64,000 nucleotides of DNA. Source: RGIG4608 sp045635885. Its GTDB lineage: Bacteria; Bacillota; Clostridia; Oscillospirales; CAG-272. The DNA lies in the NCBI GenBank assembly GCA_045635885.1, contig JAZTWO010000065.1, forward strand, positions 4,360-68,359, written 5' to 3'. Positions 26,086 through 34,493 of the stretch are shown piece after piece (the stretch's first letter is position 1; each line of letters begins with the position of its first letter). The notes under the pieces are model-generated. The model saw nothing but the letters and a program-made list of their open reading frames with translations, was not told the DNA's origin and searched no databases. The position numbers and the translations under genes are program-made.

Positions 26086-27444
26086 ATGTTTAAGACGCTG
26101 AAGAACGCTTGGAAGGTCCAGGAGATTCAGAACAAGATTCTCTTCACATTGCTTATTATCCTCTTATATCGTGTTGGTTCTGCGATTCCCGTTCCCTATG
26201 TACAGCCCGATATTCTTTCACAGTTTAACCAGGCATACGGTGGAACAATCTTTAGCTATATGAGCCTCCTTTCCGGTGGCGCTATGGCACAGGCAACACT
26301 TTTTGCACTTTCTGTATCCCCCTATATTACATCATCTATCGTAATCCAGCTTCTCACAGTTGCATTCCCCGACAGTCTCGGTAAGCTTGCAAAGGACGGA
26401 GAAGAGGGACAGAAGAAAATCAAAAAATATACTCGTTATATTACAGTTGGTATCGCTCTCGTTACTGCTTACGGTTATACCGCACTTCTTGGTAACGGTA
26501 CAGGCTCTTCCAGCTGGCTTAACCCCGAACACATTAAGTGGTCCGGTATGTGGGCAACTAATGGATTTGAGGGTACACTCAACACTCTCGTTATCATTTC
26601 TTCATACGTAGCAGGCGCAGCTATCATCATGTGGCTCGCTGAGCTTATCGACGCTAAGGGTATCGGCAACGGTATTTCAATGATCTTGTTCTTCAACATC
26701 ATTTCTCGTGGTCCTGCTCTTGTTGAAAGCCTTTGGAGAATGGTTACATCCAACAACATTATCGTTGGTATCCTTCTTGGAATACTCTCCATTGCAATTA
26801 CAATGGGTATGGTAATTCTTGTAGTTTGGGTAACACACTCAGAAAGAAGAATTCCCATTCAGTATGCTAAGAGAGTTGTTGGCCGTAAGATGTACGGCGG
26901 TCAGGGAACACACCTTCCCATCAAGCTTAACATGACAGGCGTTATGCCCATCATCTTTGCAAGCTCAATCGTTTCTGTTCCTGCAACTATTGCAACATTC
27001 TTTGCAACAGACAGCGGCTTCAGAACTTGGGTAACAAGATGGCTTGGTCAGGATTCCGTTCTCTACTTCGTAATCTACGTAATTTTGATCGTTGCTTTTG
27101 CTTACTTCTACATCTTGATTTCTTTCAATCCTGTTGAAGTTGCAAATAACATCAAGAACAACGGTGGTTCAGTTCCTGGTATTCGTACAGGTAAGCCCAC
27201 TGCTGATTATATTACAAAAATTCTTAACCGTATCACTTTGATCGGCGCATTCTTCCTTATCGTTGTTGCAGGTCTTCCTATGATTATCAACCTTATCAAC
27301 GTTCACGTTATTAAGGGTGTAACATTCCAGGGCCTTGCATTCGGTGGATCTTCATTGCTCATCGTTATCGGTGTTGCAATCGAAACATTCAGAGATATCG
27401 AAGCTCAGATTACATTGCGCCACTACAAAGGTTTCCTTGACTAA
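26086..27444 (+). CDS. secY: Preprotein translocase subunit SecY
   Basis: The 452-residue channel subunit of the Sec translocon has ten membrane helices. Signatures: RVGSAIPVPYV at the plug region, SLLSGGAMAQATLFALSVSPYIT, and the cytosolic loop with HSERRIPIQYAKRVVGRK that binds the ribosome and SecA. It follows L15 with one base between stop and start, so it is translationally coupled. Confidence 0.98.
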   Translation: MFKTLKNAWKVQEIQNKILFTLLIILLYRVGSAIPVPYVQPDILSQFNQAYGGTIFSYMSLLSGGAMAQATLFALSVSPYITSSIVIQLLTVAFPDSLGKLAKDGEEGQKKIKKYTRYITVGIALVTAYGYTALLGNGTGSSSWLNPEHIKWSGMWATNGFEGTLNTLVIISSYVAGAAIIMWLAELIDAKGIGNGISMILFFNIISRGPALVESLWRMVTSNNIIVGILLGILSIAITMGMVILVVWVTHSERRIPIQYAKRVVGRKMYGGQGTHLPIKLNMTGVMPIIFASSIVSVPATIATFFATDSGFRTWVTRWLGQDSVLYFVIYVILIVAFAYFYILISFNPVEVANNIKNNGGSVPGIRTGKPTADYITKILNRITLIGAFFLIVVAGLPMIINLINVHVIKGVTFQGLAFGGSSLLIVIGVAIETFRDIEAQITLRHYKGFLD

Positions 27445-27478
27445 GTAATATTTTGCTGAAATTTACGGAGGAATTCGT

Positions 27479-28120
27479 ATGAATTTAATTTTGTTGGGCG
27501 CTCCCGGTGCGGGTAAGGGCACACAATCCGAAAGAATATCAGAAAAATGGAATATTCCGGCAATTTCTACAGGCGACGTCTTCCGTTCCGCAATCAAGGC
27601 AGGTACTGAGCTTGGTGCTCAGGCGAAAATCTACATTGATAAGGGACAGCTTGTTCCTGATGAAATAGCAATTGGTATTGTTAAGGAATATCTTTCTGCA
27701 GGTGCTTTTAAAAACGGTTTCATTCTTGACGGATTTCCTCGTTCCATTCCTCAGGCAGAAGCTCTTGAGGAAATGGGCATAAAAGTTGATTGCGTTCTCT
27801 CACTTGAGATTGCAGACGAGGTTATTATTAAGAGAATGACAGGCCGCAGATTGTGCTCCGGATGTGGTATTTCATATCACATTGAACACAAAAAACCTGT
27901 GAAAGAAAATATTTGCGACAAATGTGGTTCATCTCTCTATATCAGAAGTGATGATGCTGCAGAAACTGTTATAAATAGACTTGAAACCTTCCATGCACGA
28001 ACAGAACCCCTTAAAGTCTTTTATGAAGCAAAGGGATTGCTTAAATGTGTAAATGGTGAAGCGGGGGTTGATGACACCACTGCTTTGGTCTTCAAGACAC
28101 TTGAAGAAATTGGAGCTTGA
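27479..28120 (+). CDS. adk: Adenylate kinase, zinc-binding
   Basis: The 213-residue enzyme balances ATP, ADP and AMP. The P-loop is GAPGAGKGTQ at residues 7-16. AMP-site residues lie in STGDVFRSAI and DGFPRSIPQA. The lid carries a four-cysteine zinc finger (CSGCG and CDKCG), as in Gram-positive adenylate kinases. AGGAG precedes ATG. The stop overlaps a possible TTG of map. Confidence 0.98.
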   Translation: MNLILLGAPGAGKGTQSERISEKWNIPAISTGDVFRSAIKAGTELGAQAKIYIDKGQLVPDEIAIGIVKEYLSAGAFKNGFILDGFPRSIPQAEALEEMGIKVDCVLSLEIADEVIIKRMTGRRLCSGCGISYHIEHKKPVKENICDKCGSSLYIRSDDAAETVINRLETFHARTEPLKVFYEAKGLLKCVNGEAGVDDTTALVFKTLEEIGA

Positions 28121-28122
28121 AG

Positions 28123-28884
28123 ATGATACAAGTCAAAAATTCAATGCAGCTTAATGCAATGAAAGAGGCAGGACGTATCACGGGCGAGACTTTGCTCGTC
28201 GCCCGTGAGCTCGTTCGCCCAGGCATTAGCACCAAGGAGCTTGATGACGCAATTAGAGCGTACATTGAAAAGTGCGGCGCAAAGCCCTCGTTCCTTGGAT
28301 ATCACGGATTTCCCGGGTCAGCTTGCATAAGTATTAATGATGAAGTAATTCACGGAATTCCATCTGCAAAAAGATTTTTGCAGGAGGGAGATATCGTGAA
28401 AATCGACGTTGGAGCTTGTATAAACGGCTACCACGGAGATAGCGCACGCACCATTCCTGTTGGAAAGGTTAGCGACGAGGCAATGCAGCTCATTAGAGCT
28501 ACAAGAGATAGCTTCTTTGCAGGTGCGCAAATGGCAGTTGCGGGCAATCGCATTGGCGATATTGGCTCTGCAATTTCCGAATCGGTAAAACCGTATTCCT
28601 ACGGCGTGGTTAGAGAATTTATCGGACACGGAATCGGACGTAACGTTCACGAAGAGCCCGACGTTCCAAACTACGGAACCGCAGGTCGTGGTGTTCGCCT
28701 TTGCAACGGTATGACTCTTGCTATTGAACCCATGATTAACTTGGGTACTGCGAAGGTTATTATGTTGCCAGACGGCTGGACGGTGAAGACTGCGGACGGA
28801 AAAATTTCTGCTCATTATGAAAATACAATTGCAATCACTCCCGATGGGGTCGAAATTTTAACACTTATTGATAATGAATTTTAA
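28123..28884 (+). CDS. map: Methionine aminopeptidase, type I
   Basis: This metalloenzyme of 253 residues removes N-terminal Met. Metal ligands are visible in KIDVGACINGYHGDSART, in FIGHGIGRNVHEEP and in the AIEPMIN motif. I choose ATG at 28123, seven bases from GGAG; the alternative TTG at 28117 lies one base after GGAG, too close. Between map and infA some Clostridia have a KOW-domain gene; here there is none. Confidence 0.96.
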   Translation: MIQVKNSMQLNAMKEAGRITGETLLVARELVRPGISTKELDDAIRAYIEKCGAKPSFLGYHGFPGSACISINDEVIHGIPSAKRFLQEGDIVKIDVGACINGYHGDSARTIPVGKVSDEAMQLIRATRDSFFAGAQMAVAGNRIGDIGSAISESVKPYSYGVVREFIGHGIGRNVHEEPDVPNYGTAGRGVRLCNGMTLAIEPMINLGTAKVIMLPDGWTVKTADGKISAHYENTIAITPDGVEILTLIDNEF

Positions 28885-28910
28885 AGCAAATATTTCAGGA
28901 GGATAGTATC

Positions 28911-29129
28911 TTGGCTAAAGATGACGTAATTGAATTTGAAGGTACGGTCGTTGAGGCACTTCCTAACGCAACCTTCAAGGTACAGCTTCCTAATGGACAT
29001 ATTGTTAATGCTCACATTTCAGGAAAGCTTAGAATGAATTATATCAGAATTTTGCCCGGTGATAAGGTGACCATTGAGGTTTCCGTTTACGACCTTAACA
29101 AAGGCCGTATCACATGGCGTGCAAAATAA
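28911..29129 (+). CDS. infA: Translation initiation factor IF-1
   Basis: The protein is a 72-residue OB-fold, MAKDDVIEFEGTVVEALPN... with HISGKLRMNYIRILPGDKV. It begins with TTG ten bases after GGAGGAT, a non-ATG start on an essential gene. Confidence 0.97.
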   Translation: MAKDDVIEFEGTVVEALPNATFKVQLPNGHIVNAHISGKLRMNYIRILPGDKVTIEVSVYDLNKGRITWRAK

Positions 29130-29209
29130 TTATACGCTGACGGCATATGCCGTTGGGTGACTCATAAATAAACCAAAAAAAACCATATAGAGAAAGGAAT
29201 GGTAGTACA

Positions 29210-29323
29210 ATGAAAGTTAAACCATCCGTAAAGAAGATCTGCGAAAAGTGCAAGATCATCAAGAGAAAAGGTAAAATCATGGTAATCTGTGAGAACCCTA
29301 AGCACAAACAAAGACAGGGTTAA
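29210..29323 (+). CDS. rpmJ: 50S ribosomal protein L36
   Basis: A 37-residue protein, MKVKPSVKKICEKCKIIKRK and so on, with zinc ligands Cys11, Cys14, Cys27 and His32. It is in the standard position between infA and rpsM, behind GAAAGGA. Confidence 0.96.
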   Translation: MKVKPSVKKICEKCKIIKRKGKIMVICENPKHKQRQG

Positions 29324-29370
29324 TCACAAACCACACACTAAAAATAACCGAATTAAAGAGGTGAAATAAA

Positions 29371-29739
29371 ATGGCTCGTATAGCTGGTGTTGATATTCCA
29401 AATGCAAAACGCATTGAAATCGCTCTTACCTACATTTACGGTATAGGCCGCAAGAGTTCAAATGACATTCTTGCAAAAACAGGCATCAATCCCGACACTC
29501 GTGCAAAGGATCTTACAGAAGCAGAAATCGCAAAGCTTCGTGACGAGATCGAAAACTTCTACACAGTTGAGGGTGATCTTCGCCGTGATGTTGCTATGAA
29601 CATCAAGAGAAAGATCGAAATTAACTGCTTCTGCGGTATCAGACATAGAAAAGGTCTCCCCGTTAGAGGACAGAGAACAAAAACAAATGCAAGAACTCGT
29701 AAGGGTCCTGCTAAGACAATCGCTAACAAGAAGAAATAA
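29371..29739 (+). CDS. rpsM: 30S ribosomal protein S13
   Basis: The protein has 122 residues: MARIAGVDIPNAKRIEIALT, then YIYGIGRKSSNDIL and the basic C-terminal tail GQRTKTNARTRKGPAKTI that reaches the P site. Confidence 0.98.
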   Translation: MARIAGVDIPNAKRIEIALTYIYGIGRKSSNDILAKTGINPDTRAKDLTEAEIAKLRDEIENFYTVEGDLRRDVAMNIKRKIEINCFCGIRHRKGLPVRGQRTKTNARTRKGPAKTIANKKK

Positions 29740-29753
29740 AGGAGTAGCATAAG

Positions 29754-30143
29754 ATGGCTGTTAAAAAAGTAGTCAGAAAACGCCGCGAACGTAAAAATAT
29801 TGAAAAAGGCGCGGCTCATATCAGTGCAACTTTCAACAATACTATTGTAACCATCACCGACGTTAACGGAAACACAATTTCTTGGGCTTCCGCTGGTGAA
29901 CTTGGTTTCAAGGGTTCCAGAAAATCAACTCCCTTTGCAGCTCAGTCTGCAGCAGAGACAGCAGGTAAGGCTGCTATGGAACACGGACTTAAGACTGTTG
30001 AAGTGTTTGTAAAAGGTCCCGGTTCAGGACGTGAATCCGCAATTCGTGCATTGGAAACAGTTGGTCTTCAGATCACTATGATCAAGGACGTAACTCCTAT
30101 TCCTCACAACGGTTGCAGACCCCCTAAACGTAGAAAAGTTTAA
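29754..30143 (+). CDS. rpsK: 30S ribosomal protein S11
   Basis: The protein has 129 residues: HISATFNNTIVTITDVNGN, GFKGSRKSTPFAAQ and the end DVTPIPHNGCRPPKRRKV are diagnostic. The N-terminus is basic (KKVVRKRRERKNIEKG). Confidence 0.98.
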   Translation: MAVKKVVRKRRERKNIEKGAAHISATFNNTIVTITDVNGNTISWASAGELGFKGSRKSTPFAAQSAAETAGKAAMEHGLKTVEVFVKGPGSGRESAIRALETVGLQITMIKDVTPIPHNGCRPPKRRKV

Positions 30144-30161
30144 TATTGGAGGATTTACAAA

Positions 30162-30788
30162 ATGGCAAGATATACAGGTCCTGCATGTAAGCTCTGCCGT
30201 AGAGAAGGCAAAAAGCTTTATCTCAAGGGCGAACGCTGCACATCAGGTAAATGCGCACTTGACCGTAGACACACTGCTCCCGGTCAGCACGGTGCAAACA
30301 ATAAGAAACTCAGAGAATACGGACGTCAGCTTCGTGAGAAGCAGACTGCAAAGAGATACTATGGTGTTCTTGAAAAGCAGTTCAAGAACTACTATGTAGA
30401 GGCAGCAAGAAAGCCCGGTATCACAGGTGAAAACCTTCTTTGCTTGCTTGAAAGAAGACTTGACAACGTTGTTTACAGAATGGGCTTTGCAGAAAGCCAC
30501 AAGGAAGCTCGTCAGATCGTTCTTCATGAACACATCGAGCTTAACGGTAAGAAGGTAAACGTTCCTTCTATCCTTGTTAGACCTGGTGACGTTATCACTG
30601 TTCGCGCAAACTTCCGTGATTCTGAAAAGTGCAAGGCACTTATTGAGAGCGCACAGACAAAGGTTGCTCCCAAATGGCTTGAAGTTAATAAGGAAACAAT
30701 GAGCGCAAAGGTTCTTACTATGCCTGCTCGTGAAGACATTGACTTCCCCTTCGAGGAACAGCTTATCGTCGAACTTTATTCCAAGTAA
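30162..30788 (+). CDS. rpsD: 30S ribosomal protein S4, zinc-binding type
   Basis: The protein has 208 residues, with zinc cysteines at 9, 12, 26 and 31 and the S4 RNA-binding domain at about 97-160 (RRLDNVVYRMGFAESHKEAR). The C-terminal LPAREDID-like end (MPAREDIDFPFEEQLIVELY) is normal. A 125-base gap with a CGGGCA-containing stem precedes rpoA. Confidence 0.98.
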   Translation: MARYTGPACKLCRREGKKLYLKGERCTSGKCALDRRHTAPGQHGANNKKLREYGRQLREKQTAKRYYGVLEKQFKNYYVEAARKPGITGENLLCLLERRLDNVVYRMGFAESHKEARQIVLHEHIELNGKKVNVPSILVRPGDVITVRANFRDSEKCKALIESAQTKVAPKWLEVNKETMSAKVLTMPAREDIDFPFEEQLIVELYSK

Positions 30789-30913
30789 TAACCCGGGCAC
30801 CGTATTTCAAATACTGCCCGTGTTGCTTGGCAATTTGAGGCAGACATATATACGGTCAAAATTTGTCCCCTGTAAAACACAGTGAAAATTTTATTAATGG
30901 AGGAATATTTGGA

Positions 30914-31888
30914 ATGATTGAAATAGAGAAACCTAATATTACAACGGTTGACTTGAGTGAAGACGGAAGATTTGGTACTTTCGTTGTTGAGCCCCTTGAA
31001 AGAGGATACGGCACAACACTTGGAAACTCACTTCGCAGAGTGCTTCTTAGCTCTCTTCCCGGTGTTGCAGTAACAAACATCAAAATTGATGGCGTTTTGC
31101 ACGAGTTTTCAACAATTCCCGGTGTTAAAGAAGATGTTACAGAGATTGTTCTTAACGTTAAGGGCATCACTGCAAAGCTTCATACAAACTCCCCCAAGAC
31201 AGTTGTTATTGATGTAATTGGTGATCAGGTAGTTACTGCCGGCGACATCAAGCAGGATACAGATATTGAAATTCTTAATCCTAACCATCACATCGCAACA
31301 GTTGCTCAGGGTGAAAGATTCTACATGGAGCTTACATTCGATAACGGTCGTGGTTACGTTTCACAGGAACGCAATAAGCAGGTTCACACCTCTCTTCTTG
31401 GTCCTAACGTATCTGCTCCCATCGGAACAATTTACACCGATTCAATTTACACTCCCGTTTACAACGTTCGTTACACCGTTGATAACACACGTGTCGGAAC
31501 AGTTGCCGATTTTGACAAGCTCACTATCGAGATTGAAACAAACGGTACTATCTCCGCAAAAGAGGCGGTTTCCCTCGGAGCCAAGATTCTCAACGAGCAT
31601 CTCAACTTGTTTGTAGATTTGTCTGAAGAAGCAAGAAATGAAAGCATTATGGTTGAGAGAGAAGAAACCATCAAGGAAAAGGTTCTTGAGATGACCATTG
31701 AGGAACTTGACATGTCTGTTCGTAGCTTCAACTGCTTGAAGCGTGCAGGCATTGATACAGTTGAAGATCTGACCAATCGTACCGAAGAGGATATGATTAA
31801 GGTTAGAAATCTTGGTAAGAAGTCGCTTGAGGAAGTTATCCAAAAGCTTGCTTCCTTGGGACTTACACTTAAGAAGGAAGAAGATTAA
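30914..31888 (+). CDS. rpoA: RNA polymerase alpha subunit
   Basis: The 324-residue alpha subunit has an N-terminal dimerisation domain (PLERGYGTTLGNSLRRVLLSS) and a C-terminal domain that contacts UP elements and activators (RSFNCLKRAGIDTVEDL). The start is ATG 30914, eight bases after the AATGGAGGAA site; the longer frame has no ribosome site. Confidence 0.98.
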   Translation: MIEIEKPNITTVDLSEDGRFGTFVVEPLERGYGTTLGNSLRRVLLSSLPGVAVTNIKIDGVLHEFSTIPGVKEDVTEIVLNVKGITAKLHTNSPKTVVIDVIGDQVVTAGDIKQDTDIEILNPNHHIATVAQGERFYMELTFDNGRGYVSQERNKQVHTSLLGPNVSAPIGTIYTDSIYTPVYNVRYTVDNTRVGTVADFDKLTIEIETNGTISAKEAVSLGAKILNEHLNLFVDLSEEARNESIMVEREETIKEKVLEMTIEELDMSVRSFNCLKRAGIDTVEDLTNRTEEDMIKVRNLGKKSLEEVIQKLASLGLTLKKEED

Positions 31889-31950
31889 TTCTTAAGCACC
31901 CAAACTATTATTAAAAGTTATATTTATTAATAAACGGAGGAAATTAAGCG

Positions 31951-32292
31951 ATGCTTAACAGAAAGCTTGGCAGAACAACTGCTCATAGAAATGCAATGCT
32001 TCGCGGTCTTGTAACATACCTTCTTGAAAATGGCTCTGTAGAAACAACTCTCACAAGAGCTAAAGAAGTTCGTTCTGTTGCAGAAAAGATGATCACACTT
32101 GGTAAGAAGAATACTCTTGCTAGCCGTCGTGCTGCTCTTGCATACATCACAAAGGAAGATGTAGTTACCAAAGTGTTCAATGAGATTGCTCCTAAATATG
32201 AAGGTCGTAACGGTGGTTACACTCAGATTTATAAGCTTGGTCCCCGCCGTGGTGACGGAGCTGAGATGGCAATCATCAAATTGGTTGACTAA
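31951..32292 (+). CDS. rplQ: 50S ribosomal protein L17
   Basis: The protein has 113 residues: RKLGRTTAHRNAMLRGLVTYL and GGYTQIYKLGPRRGDGAEMAI. It is the last gene of the superoperon, followed by a terminator. The ECF transporter module genes often found after rplQ in Firmicutes are not here. Confidence 0.98.
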   Translation: MLNRKLGRTTAHRNAMLRGLVTYLLENGSVETTLTRAKEVRSVAEKMITLGKKNTLASRRAALAYITKEDVVTKVFNEIAPKYEGRNGGYTQIYKLGPRRGDGAEMAIIKLVD

Positions 32293-32321
32293 TTTGATAC
32301 CTAAGAAGCTAAAACTTATAT

Positions 32322-32355
32322 AAAAACACCCAAGGCGTTTGCCTTGGGTGTTTTT
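32322..32355. terminator. Bidirectional terminator after rplQ
   Basis: A 15-base arm AAAAACACCCAAGGC pairs with GCCTTGGGTGTTTTT around a GTTT loop; A and T tracts make it work for both convergent genes. Confidence 0.9.
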
Positions 32356-32356
32356 A

Positions 32357-33511
32357 TTAATATTTGCAAATATTATTTGTGGTGAATAATAATTTATCGA
32401 CGTCGGTTTTGGTATTGAAGATGCCAAAGGAAACACGTACGGTGCCTGAGTTGATTGTGCCAAGAGATGTGTGGGCAAGGGGGGAACAATGAAAGCCACT
32501 TCTGACGCATATATTTTCGTCGCTAAGAAGTGTGCAAATTCGCTCGGCGGAAATGCCTTCGATATTAAAAGAAAGCGTACTGCCTGCAAAATTGGGCTCA
32601 TAGACGGTGGCTTTGCTAATGTTGAGCAGTCCTTCTTTTAGGTGGAGAAACAATTCCTTTTCGTGCTTTAAAATTGAGGTGATATTGCGCTTTTTTATTT
32701 CTTTTATACCCTCACAAAGTCCTGCGATTGCAGGAAGTGGGAGTGTGCCTGCCTCGTGTCTTTCGGGCAGAAAGCTTGGCATTTCGCTATCAAGAGAAAG
32801 CACACCGCTTCCACCTTCGGTCAAGGTTTTTAGTGGGTTTGGCGAATTTATGGCGACAAAGCCTGCGCCTTGTATTCCATACAAGCCCTTATGGGCGGGT
32901 GCGGAGAGGTAATTTATATTCATTTTTTGCATATCTATGGGAAGATGACCAATGGATTGGGCTACGTCGAGTGCAAAAATGATTCCCATTTGCTTGCAAA
33001 GTGCTCCGATTTTTTCAACGGGCAGGGAAAATGAACAGATATTTGATTGATGATTGCATATCAAAAGCTTTGTGTTTTTACAAAGCTTATTTTTTATATT
33101 CGAAATTATCGCTTCGTCGCTCTTGTCGGCAAGGGCGAGGGCGGGGAAGACGTCGTATGTGATTTTGCCCTCTTGCGCAAGTTTTTTGATGGGACGAAGC
33201 ACGGAATTGTGTTCCATATCGCTGATTAAAACGTGGTCGCCTGCTTCAAGTATGCCCTTTATAATTAAGTTCAAACCGTATGTGCAGGATGGCATAAAAA
33301 CCACGAATTCAGGCGAGGGGGCATTAATCAGTGAGCAAATTTGCTCGCGACATTCATAAATTTTTTCGGCAGCGAGCAGGGACAGTTTATGAGAGCCACG
33401 CCCTGCGTTGCCACAGTAAGAAGTGAGGCATTTTGTTACCTCTTTTATTACAAGCTTGGGTTTGGGAAAGCTTGTTGCGGCATTATCGAGATAAATGATT
33501 GAGTTTTTCAT
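32357..33511 (-). CDS. Class V aminotransferase, cysteine desulfurase family
   Basis: A PLP enzyme of 384 residues that takes sulfur or selenium from (seleno)cysteine. It opens IIYLDNAATSFPKP; the PLP lysine lies in APAHKGLYGIQG; the catalytic cysteine is in VRSGFHCSPLAH near the end. The form resembles the cysteine-desulfurase-like group linked to selenium-dependent molybdenum hydroxylases, rather than housekeeping IscS. The start ATG overlaps the stop codon of the DUF3343 gene (ATGA), so the two are coupled and this start is preferred over the longer frame to 33601. Confidence 0.88.
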   Translation of the reverse strand: MKNSIIYLDNAATSFPKPKLVIKEVTKCLTSYCGNAGRGSHKLSLLAAEKIYECREQICSLINAPSPEFVVFMPSCTYGLNLIIKGILEAGDHVLISDMEHNSVLRPIKKLAQEGKITYDVFPALALADKSDEAIISNIKNKLCKNTKLLICNHQSNICSFSLPVEKIGALCKQMGIIFALDVAQSIGHLPIDMQKMNINYLSAPAHKGLYGIQGAGFVAINSPNPLKTLTEGGSGVLSLDSEMPSFLPERHEAGTLPLPAIAGLCEGIKEIKKRNITSILKHEKELFLHLKEGLLNISKATVYEPNFAGSTLSFNIEGISAERICTLLSDENICVRSGFHCSPLAHTSLGTINSGTVRVSFGIFNTKTDVDKLLFTTNNICKY

Positions 33512-33747
33512 ACCAAATTTTCGCCATTTGAAGTGATATATTGTGTGGGCCTTATGCCATATCGTTGTAAAATTGACCTCACTCTGCCTTTTTCGGTGCA
33601 ATTAAATTCTATTCCATAGGCGCATCCGTGCTTGGTTAGTGATGGCTCAAGACTGACAATTTTTGAAAAAATTCCGTTTTGGGAAAGGGCTTTTTGTCCT
33701 TTTATACATATATTTATTGATGAAATTGCGGCAATACAGTAGTTCAT
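33508..33747 (-). CDS. DUF3343 putative Se/S carrier protein
   Basis: A 79-residue protein with a ferredoxin-like pattern. The family (DUF3343, putative Se/S carrier) has the motif H-G-C-A-Y-G-I-E-F here at about residues 40-48; the conserved cysteine would carry persulfide or perselenide. It is fused by an ATGA overlap to a cysteine desulfurase, the natural donor. No selD or yedF lies in the window. The biochemical role of the family is not firmly established. Confidence 0.8.
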   Translation of the reverse strand: MNYCIAAISSINICIKGQKALSQNGIFSKIVSLEPSLTKHGCAYGIEFNCTEKGRVRSILQRYGIRPTQYITSNGENLV

Positions 33748-33843
33748 ATTCGCTCCATAACTTTTTTTATCATTATATGAAATTTTGTGAATAATGCGCC
33801 TAAAAGGGGGAATACTAAATTATCAAAAAGAAGGAGAAATGAT

Positions 33844-34455
33844 ATGAAATTACAAAAAATAATGGTTTTGGGGTGCGTTTTGGTGCTTTGCTTTGCACTT
33901 TGCAATATTTTGCCCATACATGGCGAGGGGGAGATATATGACAGTGTTGTTAGATTGCACGTTCTTGCAAACTCCGATTCTGATGAGGATCAAGTGCTTA
34001 AATTGAAGGTTAGAGATGCCATTCTCGCCTACGTTTCGCCAAGGGTGATTGACAGTCAAACAAGGCAAGAGGCGGCACAACTTTTACAGGGCGAGCTTGG
34101 GGCAATAAAGAATTTGGCTAAAGAAGTGATTTTGCAAGAGGGATTTGATTATGAGGTTGATGTGACCTTGACTTTTGAGGACTATCCCACGAGAAATTAT
34201 GAGAGTATGAGCTTTCCGAGTGGCGAATATATGAGCTTGAGAGTTTTGATTGGCGAAGCGGAGGGACAAAATTGGTGGTGCGTTTTATTTCCACCGTTAT
34301 GTCTTTCTGCCGCAAGTGAAAAATCAGAAAATGAGGATGCTTTTATTGCGGTTGGCTTGAATTCCGACCAGTATAAAATAATAACCGAGAGCAAGGAGTC
34401 GAAATATTATTTGCGTTTTAAGATACTTGAAGTAATTGAATCAATAGGAAAATAA
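33844..34455 (+). CDS. spoIIR: Stage II sporulation protein R
   Basis: SpoIIR is made in the forespore and secreted into the intermembrane space, where it triggers SpoIIGA to process pro-sigma-E in the mother cell. The 203-residue protein has a hydrophobic N-terminal segment (about 5-24). RLHVLANSDSDEDQVLKLKVRDAI follows in two pieces of the family pattern, and NWWCVLFPPLCL is the family hallmark. The start is ATG 33844, seven bases after GGAG. A GGGAATACTA box upstream resembles a sigma-F -10. The gene is strong evidence of a spore former. Confidence 0.93.
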   Translation: MKLQKIMVLGCVLVLCFALCNILPIHGEGEIYDSVVRLHVLANSDSDEDQVLKLKVRDAILAYVSPRVIDSQTRQEAAQLLQGELGAIKNLAKEVILQEGFDYEVDVTLTFEDYPTRNYESMSFPSGEYMSLRVLIGEAEGQNWWCVLFPPLCLSAASEKSENEDAFIAVGLNSDQYKIITESKESKYYLRFKILEVIESIGK

Positions 34456-34456
34456 G

Positions 34457-34485
34457 AAAATCCCACTCAAATGAGTGGGATTTTT
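34457..34485. terminator. Bidirectional terminator between spoIIR and folT
   Basis: AAAATCCCACTCA pairs with TGAGTGGGATTTT around an AA loop, with T on both strands. Confidence 0.85.
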
Positions 34486-34493
34486 AATTTATT

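Noticed and set aside
33512..33601. Longer start for the cysteine desulfurase
   Set aside because: It would overlap DUF3343 by 94 bases; the ATGA overlap start matches the conserved N-terminus.
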